Source of the DNA: Algoriphagus iocasae
GTDB taxonomy: Bacteria; Bacteroidota; Bacteroidia; Cytophagales; Cyclobacteriaceae
Direction of reading: 5' to 3'
Assembly (NCBI RefSeq): GCF_014206875.1
Contig: NZ_JACIJO010000001.1
Span: 248,001-312,000, forward strand
DNA length: 64,000 bases
Each line of letters starts with the position of its first letter. Position 1 is the first letter of the stretch. The position numbers and the translations under genes were made by a program. Below the pieces are notes generated by a model, which was not told the origin of the DNA, did no database searches, and was given only the letters and a program-made list of their open reading frames with translations. Shown here piece after piece: positions 26,463-35,391 of this stretch.

Positions 26463-29400
26463 ATGAGATTTCTCTTTACTCTTTTCATTTGTTTTGGTCT
26501 GGTGAGTCTGGTATCTGCCCAGAGTTTTAAGTACAATCTTCAGCCAAAAGGAGTAAAGTTGCCTGTTCAGGTGGTTTTGCAGGCAGAGCAGGACACTTTG
26601 GGAAGGATGTGGTTTGCCACTCCTGTCGGCATTTACTATTCAGATGGAATTGAGACCTATTCTCTTCCGGATTCATTGGTTAGCGAGTTTAATTACCGCA
26701 TGTCCATACACAAAGATGCGGATGGACTGATCTGGATCTATAATGCCACCGGGCTTCCCAAAATTATGAAAGGGGGCTATGGTTCCTGGGAGTTTGTGGA
26801 TTTTGAGGTGATGTTCAATGAAAAATTCAGTTCCGGAATCAAGTTTTTCTCCATAGGTAAAGGGTCGGAAAAGGAATTTTTTCTTGATACCAAGTACGAT
26901 TTTCTTCACTGGAAAAATGAAAGTAAGCCCAGTCAACTGATTGAAAGGAATTTTGATGAAGAAGGTGATTTAGGGTCAGTGGAATCGGTCACTGGTAAAC
27001 CGTATCTCTATTTTGAAAAAGGGGTGTTTACTTTAGATAACGGAGAGATTTCACCAGTAAAATTAGAAGGAATACCACTGCCTTCGCCACCATTTCTGGT
27101 TAAGCGGAACGTAAATGACCAATTGTATTATTTTCTGGGCAGGGAATATCTGGCAGTGGGGAAAGACCCCTTCCATCCCGAGCAATTTCTCGATCGGAGT
27201 TTTTCGGATCAGGAGTATTCTTCCCTTGATTACTATGATTTATTCTTTGATGGAGACGCTATCTTTTATCATTTCAATTCGCAACTTCTCAAATATTCCA
27301 GGGTTAATAGATTTCCCTTAAAAGTAGATCTCAGTAGTGAGTTAAGGGCATATGCCATCAATAAAGCCCTGATGGATAGGGAAGGGATCCTTTGGGTAGC
27401 TACCAACAGGGGACTTGTGAATTTTCACAGTCTGGCATTTCAGAACTATGGCCTGGGGGTCAGTTCACTTCTAGGGGAGGAAGTCTCAGCTATCGGTAGT
27501 CTTGGCAATGGGGAATACCTTTTTGGGTTCAATAACGGGATACAAAAATATTCCCAATTGGAAGTAAAAACCCTGCATAGGGATCCTTACCCGGAAGGGA
27601 ACCCCGAAAATAGGATAATCAATTTTTCAAACGACGGGAAAGGGACTGTTTGGTTTTCTTCCAATTGGGCAGGGGTAGGGAAATATGATATCAAAAGAGA
27701 GAGGATCAGCCTGATCGACCCTCCTGAAGGTGTGAATATTTCCTTTGTGAAAGTGGAAGGAGATTCATTGATCATTACAGGTCCGGAAAATCTCTACCTG
27801 TCGACCATAAGCAGTCCTCCCTCTTCTATTTATTCCAATGACATCCGAAATGAAATTGAGGCACTGGTGCAAAGCAGCGTTATCTATATGCGAAAAGCAG
27901 GCAAGCTTTCCGATGGTCGTCTGATCATCGTGAAAGCTGGACAAAACGCCACCGGAAAACCCTTCCATGAGAACAGAAGAATGTTGATTTCCAATGGGTA
28001 CGACTATTTGGAACTGGCTCCTGACAGCATACTTTTTGGAACAGAGTCTGGATTGAAGCTCTTTTATAAAAATGAAATCAAGCCTTTTCAAATAAATGGT
28101 GAAGTCATTTCCAGGCCTGTTTATGCTATGTTGAAAGACAGCCAAGACCGGATTTGGGCTGGGACTGATGACGGTGTCTTTCTGATAGAAAATAACGAGC
28201 TGCATCATTTCAACGAGAAAAATGGATTGGTAGGAAATGAATTGAATAGAGGCGCACTTCTGGAAGGGACCAATGGAAGGATTCTGGTGGGCACCATGAA
28301 GGGATTTTCTCTGTTTTTCTCCGGAGAAAACTACTCGCTGGACCAGGCTCCCAATGTGATGTTGCATGATCTTGTTCTGGATTCCAAAAGGGTGAAAATC
28401 ACTACTGAACTGAGAATCCCATATTCCCAAAATTCATTTGAAGTAGATTATTCCGCCATTGGATTTAATGAAACAAAAGATCTTTGGGTCCATTATAGGC
28501 TGGATCAAGATGAGGAATGGAGAATCATCAAAGATCCGAAATCCACTGTTTTATTTCTCTCAAACCTTCCTTTTGGGAAGTATCAACTGGAACTGAAAGC
28601 TTCTTATGAGGGAGACAATATCTCAGATGTAATCGTTTCTCCCCCTTTTGAAATATTGAAACCAGTCTATCTCCAGACTTGGTTTATTGTCCTGTTAGTG
28701 CTGTTTTTCATAGGATTGGGTGTCCTGATCAATACCATTTACCAGCAAATCCGAAAAGTGGGAGTGCTGAAGAGTGCTTTTGATCAAAAGTCAAAGGAGA
28801 AACAAATCGCAGAAGTGCAATTCAAAAATGTTTGGAGCAGTTCCAAAGATGGATTGATCCTTACTTTGGATGGTGAGAAAATCGTCACGGCAAACCCGAG
28901 CTTCGCCCAGTTGGTGAATTCGGATGTTGCCACTTTGGAAAATTCCAATGTGGTAGATCTTTTCAGCTATGAGGGATATTTTACAAAGTACATCAAGTCA
29001 TTTTTAAAAAGGGTTTTGAAAAGGAGAAATACAGGATTTACCTATGAAAGTACTGTGCCCTGGAAATCGGGGAATCTTGAAATGGAAGTTTTTTCCATTT
29101 TGATCCAAGAGAATTTTGAAGGTAAGAATTTGATTTTAAGTGTGTTCAGGGATGTTTCTTCAAAGAAAGCCATTGAGCAGAAACTCCGGGATGCCAAAGA
29201 AAAAGCAGAACAGGCAAACAGGTATAAATCCAGTATGTTGTCGAACATCAGCCATGAAATACGGACTCCGTTAAACGGGATATTAGGTGGCACGGAACAT
29301 ATCATGATGATGAGAAAGGACGATGAAGAATTGATTTCCCAGTTGGATATTATCCTTCAAAGCAGCGAAAGGTTACTCAATACCATCACCTCCTTGCTGG

Positions 29401-29897
29401 ACATAGCCAAAATAGAAGCCAATAAAATGCATGTGGAATATTCGGATGTCGACATCAATGAGTTTATGGCCACGATTATTTCCCCTTTAAAAAATCTGGC
29501 AAACCGTAAAGGATTGAGCTTAAAACTGAGCTTTTTAAAGCAGCCGTTTTATGGTAAAATAGACAAGCGCTTTATGGAAATGATCCTTAATAATATCGTC
29601 AGCAATGCCTTGAAATATACAGATCATGGTGCAATCCATATGACCGTGGATAAGCGTAAAAGCAATATTCTCATTTCGATAGAAGACTCCGGAGTTGGGA
29701 TGTCCGAGGATTTTCTAAAAAAAGCTTTTAAGCCATTTGAGCAGGAAAGTACCGGGAATCAGAGACTTTATGAAGGTACAGGATTGGGTCTGAGTATCAC
29801 CAAAAATCTGGTTGCGCTCCTAAACGGCGAAATCCTTTTGCAGAGCACAAAAAACGCAGGTACGCTTGTGACCATAGAAATCCCCTTGCCAGAATAA
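26463..29897 (+). CDS. Hybrid-type sensor histidine kinase with periplasmic beta-propeller (no receiver)
   Basis: 1144 aa. A signal peptide (cleavage near SAQ) is followed by a periplasmic Reg_prop propeller (LGRMWFATPVGIYY, EGILWVATNRGLV, DRIWAGTDDGVF) and a Y_Y_Y-like domain (LPFGKYQLELKA). One transmembrane helix lies at ~739-761, then a PAS-like region (~790-910), HisKA with SHEIRTPLNG (H931) and HATPase with NNIVSNALKYTD, DSGVGMS and GTGLGLS. It resembles HTCS sensors but lacks the C-terminal receiver and AraC domains. A receiver-bearing protein is encoded 51 bp downstream, suggesting a split phosphorelay. Ligand unknown. Confidence 0.88.
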   Translation: MRFLFTLFICFGLVSLVSAQSFKYNLQPKGVKLPVQVVLQAEQDTLGRMWFATPVGIYYSDGIETYSLPDSLVSEFNYRMSIHKDADGLIWIYNATGLPKIMKGGYGSWEFVDFEVMFNEKFSSGIKFFSIGKGSEKEFFLDTKYDFLHWKNESKPSQLIERNFDEEGDLGSVESVTGKPYLYFEKGVFTLDNGEISPVKLEGIPLPSPPFLVKRNVNDQLYYFLGREYLAVGKDPFHPEQFLDRSFSDQEYSSLDYYDLFFDGDAIFYHFNSQLLKYSRVNRFPLKVDLSSELRAYAINKALMDREGILWVATNRGLVNFHSLAFQNYGLGVSSLLGEEVSAIGSLGNGEYLFGFNNGIQKYSQLEVKTLHRDPYPEGNPENRIINFSNDGKGTVWFSSNWAGVGKYDIKRERISLIDPPEGVNISFVKVEGDSLIITGPENLYLSTISSPPSSIYSNDIRNEIEALVQSSVIYMRKAGKLSDGRLIIVKAGQNATGKPFHENRRMLISNGYDYLELAPDSILFGTESGLKLFYKNEIKPFQINGEVISRPVYAMLKDSQDRIWAGTDDGVFLIENNELHHFNEKNGLVGNELNRGALLEGTNGRILVGTMKGFSLFFSGENYSLDQAPNVMLHDLVLDSKRVKITTELRIPYSQNSFEVDYSAIGFNETKDLWVHYRLDQDEEWRIIKDPKSTVLFLSNLPFGKYQLELKASYEGDNISDVIVSPPFEILKPVYLQTWFIVLLVLFFIGLGVLINTIYQQIRKVGVLKSAFDQKSKEKQIAEVQFKNVWSSSKDGLILTLDGEKIVTANPSFAQLVNSDVATLENSNVVDLFSYEGYFTKYIKSFLKRVLKRRNTGFTYESTVPWKSGNLEMEVFSILIQENFEGKNLILSVFRDVSSKKAIEQKLRDAKEKAEQANRYKSSMLSNISHEIRTPLNGILGGTEHIMMMRKDDEELISQLDIILQSSERLLNTITSLLDIAKIEANKMHVEYSDVDINEFMATIISPLKNLANRKGLSLKLSFLKQPFYGKIDKRFMEMILNNIVSNALKYTDHGAIHMTVDKRKSNILISIEDSGVGMSEDFLKKAFKPFEQESTGNQRLYEGTGLGLSITKNLVALLNGEILLQSTKNAGTLVTIEIPLPE

Positions 29898-29948
29898 TTT
29901 ATTTCGTATTTTCAGTTTTGAATCCCATAAAAATCCACCCAGCAACTC

Positions 29949-31124
29949 ATGTTTAGTCTTAAAATTCTTATTGTAGAGGATGATTCTGTTTCCGCTTTAT
30001 TGTTACAAAGAGCTCTCGAAAAAAACAATCATGACATCATAGGGATTGCAGATTCTGGGGAGAAAGCCCTTGATATTCTGGAGAATAACATCGCAGATAT
30101 AGTGATGATGGATATCAATCTTGCAGGGGAATTGGATGGGATTAAAACCACAGAAATCGTCAATGAGAAATACGATATTCCGGTAGTTTATCTGAGTGCC
30201 AGTTCGGATGCTGAGACTTTAAATAAGGTAGTTGGCACCAATCCTAGTGCCTATGTGATCAAGCCATTTAATATCAGGGAACTGAATATGGTGATTGAAT
30301 TGGCAATTTTTAAGGATAGAAAAGAAAAAGAACTTCAGAAATTAAATAATGAACTGGAGGAAAAAGTAAGGCAAAGAACTGCTGATCTCCATGAAGCCAA
30401 TAAGGAATTGACCAAATCTCTCGAAAAAGAGCGAGAGATCAATGAGCTGAAATCCAGGATTGTTTTGAATGTTTCACATGGGTTCAAAACTCCTTTGACA
30501 TCGATTTTGAGTTCTGCCCAATTGCTTCAGATCTATGCTGAAAAAGATCATCCATTTAAAGTGAAAATTGCAAAGCATGCCACGAAGATTGAAAACTCGG
30601 TGAGGGCGCTTAATAATCTTCTGACCAGTGTGTTGTTCTTTGGTAAAGCGGATGCAGACAAGATGGTGTTTAAGCCTAAGAAAATGTTTCTCGGAGCTTT
30701 TGTTAAGGAGGTTTTGGATACCGTAAAAGCGGGAATTGAAAACAACGTAACCATCAAAACTACCCTAGGAAACCTGCCGAAGACTATTACCTCAGATTAT
30801 GATCTGCTCTATCAGGTTTTTGAAAACCTGCTTTCCAATTCAGTGAAATACTCAAAAGAAGGACAGTCTGTTAGTTTCCAGCTAGATTTTGAAGACAATC
30901 ATTTGAAAGCGACTTTTACAGATCATGGAATTGGTATTCCTCCTAAGGAACAGAGCAAGTTATTTGATCGTTTTTTCAGAGCGCATAACGTCGGGATTAT
31001 TGAAGGTTCCGGTTTAGGACTTTCGATTGTCAAAAAATGCGTGGAGGTTTTAAAAGGAGAGATTACCTTTGAAAGTGTAGAAAATAAAGGAACCACTTTT
31101 TACGTGTCAATTCCTGTAAATTAA
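29949..31124 (+). CDS. Response regulator-histidine kinase fusion
   Basis: 391 aa, cytoplasmic. Receiver domain at 1-120 with acidic pocket VEDD, phospho-acceptor D55 (MMDINL) and a late Lys in YVIKPF. A coiled coil follows (~125-165, KLNNELEEKVRQRTADLHEANKE split over two stretches), then HisKA and HATPase (N-box LLSNSVKYSKEG, DHGIGIP, GSGLGLSIV). The H-box reads SHGFKTPL: H177 is kept but the following acidic residue is G178. Likely partner of the propeller kinase upstream, and only 1 bp from the ABC ATPase downstream. Confidence 0.88.
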   Translation: MFSLKILIVEDDSVSALLLQRALEKNNHDIIGIADSGEKALDILENNIADIVMMDINLAGELDGIKTTEIVNEKYDIPVVYLSASSDAETLNKVVGTNPSAYVIKPFNIRELNMVIELAIFKDRKEKELQKLNNELEEKVRQRTADLHEANKELTKSLEKEREINELKSRIVLNVSHGFKTPLTSILSSAQLLQIYAEKDHPFKVKIAKHATKIENSVRALNNLLTSVLFFGKADADKMVFKPKKMFLGAFVKEVLDTVKAGIENNVTIKTTLGNLPKTITSDYDLLYQVFENLLSNSVKYSKEGQSVSFQLDFEDNHLKATFTDHGIGIPPKEQSKLFDRFFRAHNVGIIEGSGLGLSIVKKCVEVLKGEITFESVENKGTTFYVSIPVN

Positions 31125-31125
31125 T

Positions 31126-31758
31126 ATGCTATTAAAGACAAGCGATTTAGCTTTTACTCATCCAGGTCAAAAGACCATTCAATTTGAAAACATCCAACTG
31201 GAATCCGGAGAAAGCCTTTTGATTTTAGGTAAATCCGGTAGTGGTAAGACCACTCTTCTGAATTTATTGGCAGGATTAGCAAAGCCTGACAAAGGAGAAA
31301 TTTTGATGGAAGGACTTGAGCTCTCTAAGCTGACAGGACAAAAACTGGATCTTTTTCGCGGTCAAAACATCGGAATTGTATTTCAAAAGCCACATTTGCT
31401 GGCACCTCTTTCGGTGATTGAAAATCTGAAAATGGCTAATTTTTTCAGCAAAAAAAGGAATAATAAGCTTAGCCAGATTTTAGAGGATCTAGGCTTGGCG
31501 CAAAAAAAAAATGCCTCGGTTCTGACATTGAGTGAAGGAGAAGCGCAGCGGGTTTCCATAGCCAGAGCTTTGGCAAATGAGCCGAAATTGATTTTGGCGG
31601 ATGAGCCCACTTCAAGTCTAGATGATGAAAATACCCTGAAAGTGATCAAATTATTGCAAGATCAGGCAAAGAAGATCGGAGCAGGTTTGATCATCGTCAC
31701 TCATGATCAGCGTGTCAAGAATCATATTTCGAAATTTATAGAAGTCAAAGCCTCATGA
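31126..31758 (+). CDS. ABC transporter ATP-binding protein (LolD/MacB type)
   Basis: 210 aa with Walker A GKSGSGKTT, signature LSEGEAQRVSIARAL (SEG in place of SGG) and Walker B LILADEPTSSLD. It pairs with the FtsX/MacB-type permease that overlaps its end by 4 bp. This type drives mechanotransmission or lipoprotein/metal-related export rather than classical uptake. Confidence 0.9.
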   Translation: MLLKTSDLAFTHPGQKTIQFENIQLESGESLLILGKSGSGKTTLLNLLAGLAKPDKGEILMEGLELSKLTGQKLDLFRGQNIGIVFQKPHLLAPLSVIENLKMANFFSKKRNNKLSQILEDLGLAQKKNASVLTLSEGEAQRVSIARALANEPKLILADEPTSSLDDENTLKVIKLLQDQAKKIGAGLIIVTHDQRVKNHISKFIEVKAS

Positions 31759-32999
31759 ATTTATTCAAACTCAGCTGGAAATATTTGACTTTTAGACCCT
31801 TTTCGACAGGCTTAAATGTGCTTTTATTGGCCTTGGGTCTGGCGATCATTACTGTTCTTTTGCTGATGCAGGATCAGCTAGAAAAGAAAATGAATGAGGA
31901 TGCCGAGGGGATTGATTTGGTCGTTGGTGCAAAAGGGAGTCCATTGCAACTTATATTATCAAGTGTATATCATATCGATTTTCCGACAGGAAATATTTCT
32001 CTGGATGAGGCAAAAAATCTCTCAAGAAACAGGTTGGTAAAAAGTACCATTCCTTTGGCATTGGGAGATAATTATCAGGGGTTCCGCATAGTCGGTACCA
32101 ATCTGGATTATCTGGAATTATACAAAACTGAGTTTGAAACAGGGCAGGCTTGGGCCAAACCATTTGAAGTTGTTTTGGGGGCTGAAGTTGCTCAAAAACT
32201 AGGATTAAAAACCGGAGACCAATTTTTGGGAAGCCATGGGATCAGTGAAGGAAGTCATGATCATGATGCCAATTATTTTGTGGTTACTGGAGTGCTAAAG
32301 CCGAAAGGAAATGTGGTGGATAGATTGATTTTGACCAGTATTGAGTCCGTTTGGCTAACCCATGAAGAGGAAGAAGAGGAGGAAGGAGCTGAACATTCAG
32401 AGGAATTGGAGTCAACTGAAATCACTCTTCATGGCCTGCCAAGCAGTGATAGCCCAAAGGAAATTACAACGCTTTTAATCCAGTATAGAAATCCAATGGC
32501 TGCCATCCAGCTTCCACGACTTGTCAATGCCAGAACTAATATGCAGGCAGCTTCTCCGACTTTTGAGATGTCCAGACTTTTTGAGTTACTTGGCGTTGGG
32601 ATTAGTATGCTAAAAGGATTGGCATTTGTGTTAATTGGGATCTCTGGAATAGGGATTTTTATCGCTCTTTATAATTCTTTGAAAGATAGAAAATACGATC
32701 TGGCCATTCTTCGCGCCATTGGTGCATCTAGATTTCAACTGCTTCAGATGATCTTTTTGGAAGGAATTCTGCTGACTTTCTTTGGAGCGATTTTGGGGAT
32801 TTTGATTGGTCATGGCTTTCTGGATTTGATCATTAGACAAAATCAGACAGGCGTAATGACAAGTATCCAGCCATGGATTTTCTTAAAAGCAGAACTTTGG
32901 ATAGTAGTTTATGCGTTAATGGTGGGAGTTTTAGCCTCTTTGATACCTGCTTTTACAGCTTATCAAACAAGTATTGCAAAGCAATTGACAAAGGCTTAA
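31755..32999 (+). CDS. ABC transporter permease, FtsX/MacB type
   Basis: 414 aa. One N-terminal transmembrane helix (~19-38), a large periplasmic domain (~40-285) and three C-terminal helices (~285-310, ~335-360, ~375-400), the MacB/FtsX topology. The extracellular part contains a His/Asp stretch (SHDHDANYF, ~170) and a run of seven Glu ending in GAEHSEELES (~200), both candidates for metal binding. Typical coupling motif YDLAILRAIGAS. It overlaps the ATPase gene and is followed 18 bp later by a small secreted protein. Confidence 0.88.
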   Translation: MNLFKLSWKYLTFRPFSTGLNVLLLALGLAIITVLLLMQDQLEKKMNEDAEGIDLVVGAKGSPLQLILSSVYHIDFPTGNISLDEAKNLSRNRLVKSTIPLALGDNYQGFRIVGTNLDYLELYKTEFETGQAWAKPFEVVLGAEVAQKLGLKTGDQFLGSHGISEGSHDHDANYFVVTGVLKPKGNVVDRLILTSIESVWLTHEEEEEEEGAEHSEELESTEITLHGLPSSDSPKEITTLLIQYRNPMAAIQLPRLVNARTNMQAASPTFEMSRLFELLGVGISMLKGLAFVLIGISGIGIFIALYNSLKDRKYDLAILRAIGASRFQLLQMIFLEGILLTFFGAILGILIGHGFLDLIIRQNQTGVMTSIQPWIFLKAELWIVVYALMVGVLASLIPAFTAYQTSIAKQLTKA

Positions 33000-33017
33000 C
33001 TAGCAGAAGATTTAAAA

Positions 33018-33470
33018 ATGATGGTGAAAATGATGAAGAAAATAATTTTTGGTTTGGCGGCTTTGGTCTTGTTAGGTACAGTGACTGCAAATGCTCAAGA
33101 CAAGAATGTTTGGAAAAGTCTGTCAGACGTTTCTTATAAAGTGAGTAAGGATAACTTCGGTGAATTGTACGTTCCTGTGTTTTCTGAAGAATCAAAGAAA
33201 CTGGAAGGTACAGTGGTTGAGGCGGATGGATATATTATTCCTTTTGAGGGAATGTTTAAGCCTGAGCATATTATTCTTTCGAGTTTGCCTTTGGCAGAAT
33301 GCTTCTTTTGTGGTTCGGGTGGACCTGAGACAGTGATGGAAGTCATGCTTACCGATCCGATTAAATACACTTCCAAGAGAGTAAAAGTGAGAGGGAAGTT
33401 GGTGCTAAATGGCAATGATCCTGAGAAACTGATGTATATTCTCAAAGAGGCAAAGCTTGTTTCAGAATAA
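33018..33470 (+). CDS. Secreted DUF3299-like protein linked to the ABC transporter
   Basis: 150 aa with a signal peptide (IIFGLAALVLLGTVTANA, cleavage before QDK); ATGs at 33018, 33030 and 33033 are all possible starts. The mature domain has GYIIPFEGMF, then LPLAECFFCGSGGPETVMEVML and a closing KRVKVRGKLVLNG, resembling DUF3299/OB-like periplasmic proteins. The Cys pair in ECFFC could bind a metal or haem-like ligand. It is the last gene of the kinase-ABC operon, before a strong terminator. Confidence 0.7.
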   Translation: MMVKMMKKIIFGLAALVLLGTVTANAQDKNVWKSLSDVSYKVSKDNFGELYVPVFSEESKKLEGTVVEADGYIIPFEGMFKPEHIILSSLPLAECFFCGSGGPETVMEVMLTDPIKYTSKRVKVRGKLVLNGNDPEKLMYILKEAKLVSE

Positions 33471-33489
33471 ATAACTTTCTAAAAAAATT

Positions 33490-33533
33490 AAAGCCTTCGA
33501 TTCAAAAATCAATTCTGAATCGAAGGCTTTTTT
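33490..33533. terminator. Strong bidirectional terminator
   Basis: A 15-bp perfect stem, 33490-33504 with 33516-33530 (AAAGCCTTCGATTCA and its complement), an 11-base loop and flanking A and T runs. It lies between convergent genes. Confidence 0.9.
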
Positions 33534-33573
33534 ATTGATGGAAACTGAATTCGTAATCGGAAATAAGTCGGTC

Positions 33574-34398
33574 TCAGGATACAGTTACTTCTTTTTCTAA
33601 AGCTTTGAATTTTTCTAAAATACCCATTGAAACAGGTCCTGGATTTCCATTCCCAATTAAATGATCATCAATTTGGGTTACAGGAAGTAGGATTTTAGTG
33701 GTGCTTGTGATGAATGCTTCATCGGCAGCCAAAGATTCCTCCAGCGTTACCGGTCTGATTTCCACTTTGTCAATCAATTTTAAGACATGCTTTCTTGTGA
33801 TTCCCAATAAGATGTCTTTGTCTGGAGTGATGACCGTTCCATCTTTGACAATAAAGAAATTACTTCGGGAGCTTTCACTTACAATTCCATTTTTATGATA
33901 GAGCACATCTTCTGCACCTTCTTTTTTCCAGCGGATACTATCCCAAACTGGTAGTGCATAGTTTGTGGTTTTGATATCTGCCAAAGGTCTGACATAATCC
34001 AATCCCAATAACTTAATGCCTTTATTATATTTTTCTTCGCTTGGGAAAAGTAAGGTTTCCGGAAAAATAAACAGCTTTCCTTCTGCTGGGGAAAAATGGT
34101 TTTCCGAAAGTCCACCACTCAAAAGCATTCTAAAACCACCTTGCTCCATGTCATTTTTATCCGTTAATTCCTTCACAATCGACTTTAATTCTTTACGGGA
34201 ATAAGGTAATGGAAGGAAGGTTTTTTCGGCAGAACCTATAAATCGATCAAGGTAAGAATCTAAGAAAAGTGGTTGATAATTTACTGACCTGAAAAAATCA
34301 AATATCCCGTAACCCCGGATAAAGCCTAGGTCCATTGGATGAATTTTGGCAGTGGATGAATCGACTATTTCTCCGTCAGCAAAGCAGAATGGTTTCAT
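33574..34398 (-). CDS. Class IV PLP-dependent aminotransferase
   Basis: 274 aa. Fold-type IV hallmarks: MDLGFIRGYGIFDFFR at the start, PLP-lysine region ADIKTTNYALPVWDS near residue 145, and GIVSESSRSNFFIVKDG near 175 followed by LLGITRKHV. The family covers branched-chain and D-amino-acid aminotransferases and 4-amino-4-deoxychorismate lyase. The short length and single gene fit either of the last two, and sequence alone does not decide. Confidence 0.87.
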   Translation of the reverse strand: MKPFCFADGEIVDSSTAKIHPMDLGFIRGYGIFDFFRSVNYQPLFLDSYLDRFIGSAEKTFLPLPYSRKELKSIVKELTDKNDMEQGGFRMLLSGGLSENHFSPAEGKLFIFPETLLFPSEEKYNKGIKLLGLDYVRPLADIKTTNYALPVWDSIRWKKEGAEDVLYHKNGIVSESSRSNFFIVKDGTVITPDKDILLGITRKHVLKLIDKVEIRPVTLEESLAADEAFITSTTKILLPVTQIDDHLIGNGNPGPVSMGILEKFKALEKEVTVS

Positions 34399-34418
34399 GT
34401 GGTTTGATTTTATTTACT

Positions 34419-34426
34419 CAAAAATA
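34419..34426 (-). promoter_or_regulatory. -7 box (TATTTTTG) for the aminotransferase gene
   Basis: A perfect TAnnTTTG match on the minus strand, 20 bp before the ATG. No matching -33 element was found. Confidence 0.45.
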
Positions 34427-34497
34427 CAGGATCATTTTTTAATTCCAGTAACATTTTAAAACCTCTTAATCTTTTAGATTTAAAATAGAATAAATAG

Positions 34498-34505
34498 TAT
34501 ATTTG
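34498..34505 (+). promoter_or_regulatory. -7 box (TATATTTG) for the small lipoprotein gene
   Basis: A perfect TAnnTTTG match, 20 bp before the ATG at 34526. The -33 region is weak (TTTAG). Confidence 0.45.
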
Positions 34506-34525
34506 GGGTGATTACACCACTTATC

Positions 34526-34948
34526 ATGACTAGACGAATTCCTTTTTTAATTATTGCTCTGTTATTTATTCTAAGTTCCTGTGGCCCTAACTTAAGGGAA
34601 GAAAATCTTAAACTTCGGGAGGAAATAATCGGCTATCATGACGAAGTGATGCCTTTGATGGGGAAGTTGAAAACCCTTGAGAAAGAGGCTGTTCAGACTA
34701 TTGAAAAGCTGGAGAAAGAAGAAAATCCCGATTCTGAAAAAATAGTGGAACTCAAAGCTTTAGCTGTCGACTTAAATGCCGCCTATGAAGGGATGTTTGA
34801 TTGGATGCATGGATACGATGTTACAGACGGTGATATGACTCAAGAAGAATTAAAAGTCTATCTGGAGGATCAGCTGGTCAAAGTAAAAGAAGTAAATAAG
34901 CAGTTTAAGGAAGTGTTGGATAGATCTGAAAAACTCTTGGGTGATTAA
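34526..34948 (+). CDS. Coiled-coil lipoprotein of unknown function
   Basis: 140 aa from the ATG at 34526; a GTG at 34508 would precede the signal by six residues. The lipobox is LSSC, then GPNLREEN. The remainder is highly charged and helical, with a coiled coil over roughly residues 22-75 and another near the end. I do not recognise a family. It converges with the cytochrome c gene, overlapping by 4 bp. Confidence 0.75.
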   Translation: MTRRIPFLIIALLFILSSCGPNLREENLKLREEIIGYHDEVMPLMGKLKTLEKEAVQTIEKLEKEENPDSEKIVELKALAVDLNAAYEGMFDWMHGYDVTDGDMTQEELKVYLEDQLVKVKEVNKQFKEVLDRSEKLLGD

Positions 34949-35391
34949 AATTCGGGTTTAGTCCGAAGATAATTTTCCACATCCACGGAGGTGATTTTAC
35001 CCTCATCCATTCCCCAAATATTATAGAGATAGGTGCTGATTTGGGAAATTTCCAATGGAGTCAGCTTCGGGCTTGCAGGCATTTCCTGATCATATATTTT
35101 TCCATTCACTGTGATTTCACCCTTTTGACCATATTTAATAATCCAGACGGTTCTGTGAATACTTTCCTTGAAATAGTCAGAATTTTTTATTGGCGGGATC
35201 AAATTTCCTAAACCTTCTCCATTGCTTTGATGACAATTACCACAGTGATTTTCATAGATTTTCTTTCCTGCGATTGCGTACTTCATCACCTCAGGATCTG
35301 AAATCTTTGCCAGTGTGTTATCCTCATCAGAAGATTTTGGAGCACAGGCGAAAAGAGAGGAAATCAAAATGACGAAATGGATGTATTTCAT
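34945..35391 (-). CDS. Cytochrome c lipoprotein
   Basis: 148 aa with a lipoprotein signal (LFAC, then APKSSDEDN) and one haem-binding motif, CGNCH at 50-54, with a distal Met available in the QEMPASPKLTP region. The domain is class I cytochrome c. It is cotranscribed with Sco and HemJ (ATGA overlap with sco), pointing to respiratory electron transfer or copper-site assembly. Confidence 0.88.
   Translation of the reverse strand: MKYIHFVILISSLFACAPKSSDEDNTLAKISDPEVMKYAIAGKKIYENHCGNCHQSNGEGLGNLIPPIKNSDYFKESIHRTVWIIKYGQKGEITVNGKIYDQEMPASPKLTPLEISQISTYLYNIWGMDEGKITSVDVENYLRTKPEF

Noticed and set aside
26463..31124. Propeller kinase pair as the pectin-locus regulator
   Set aside because: It lies ~6.5 kb beyond the locus with unrelated genes between, lacks an AraC output domain, and the pectin genes carry LacI-type sites instead.
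32360..32400. GAA/GAG-rich run in the permease gene as a tandem repeat or slippage site
   Set aside because: It simply encodes a poly-Glu loop in frame; the codons vary (GAG and GAA) and no regular repeat unit is present.
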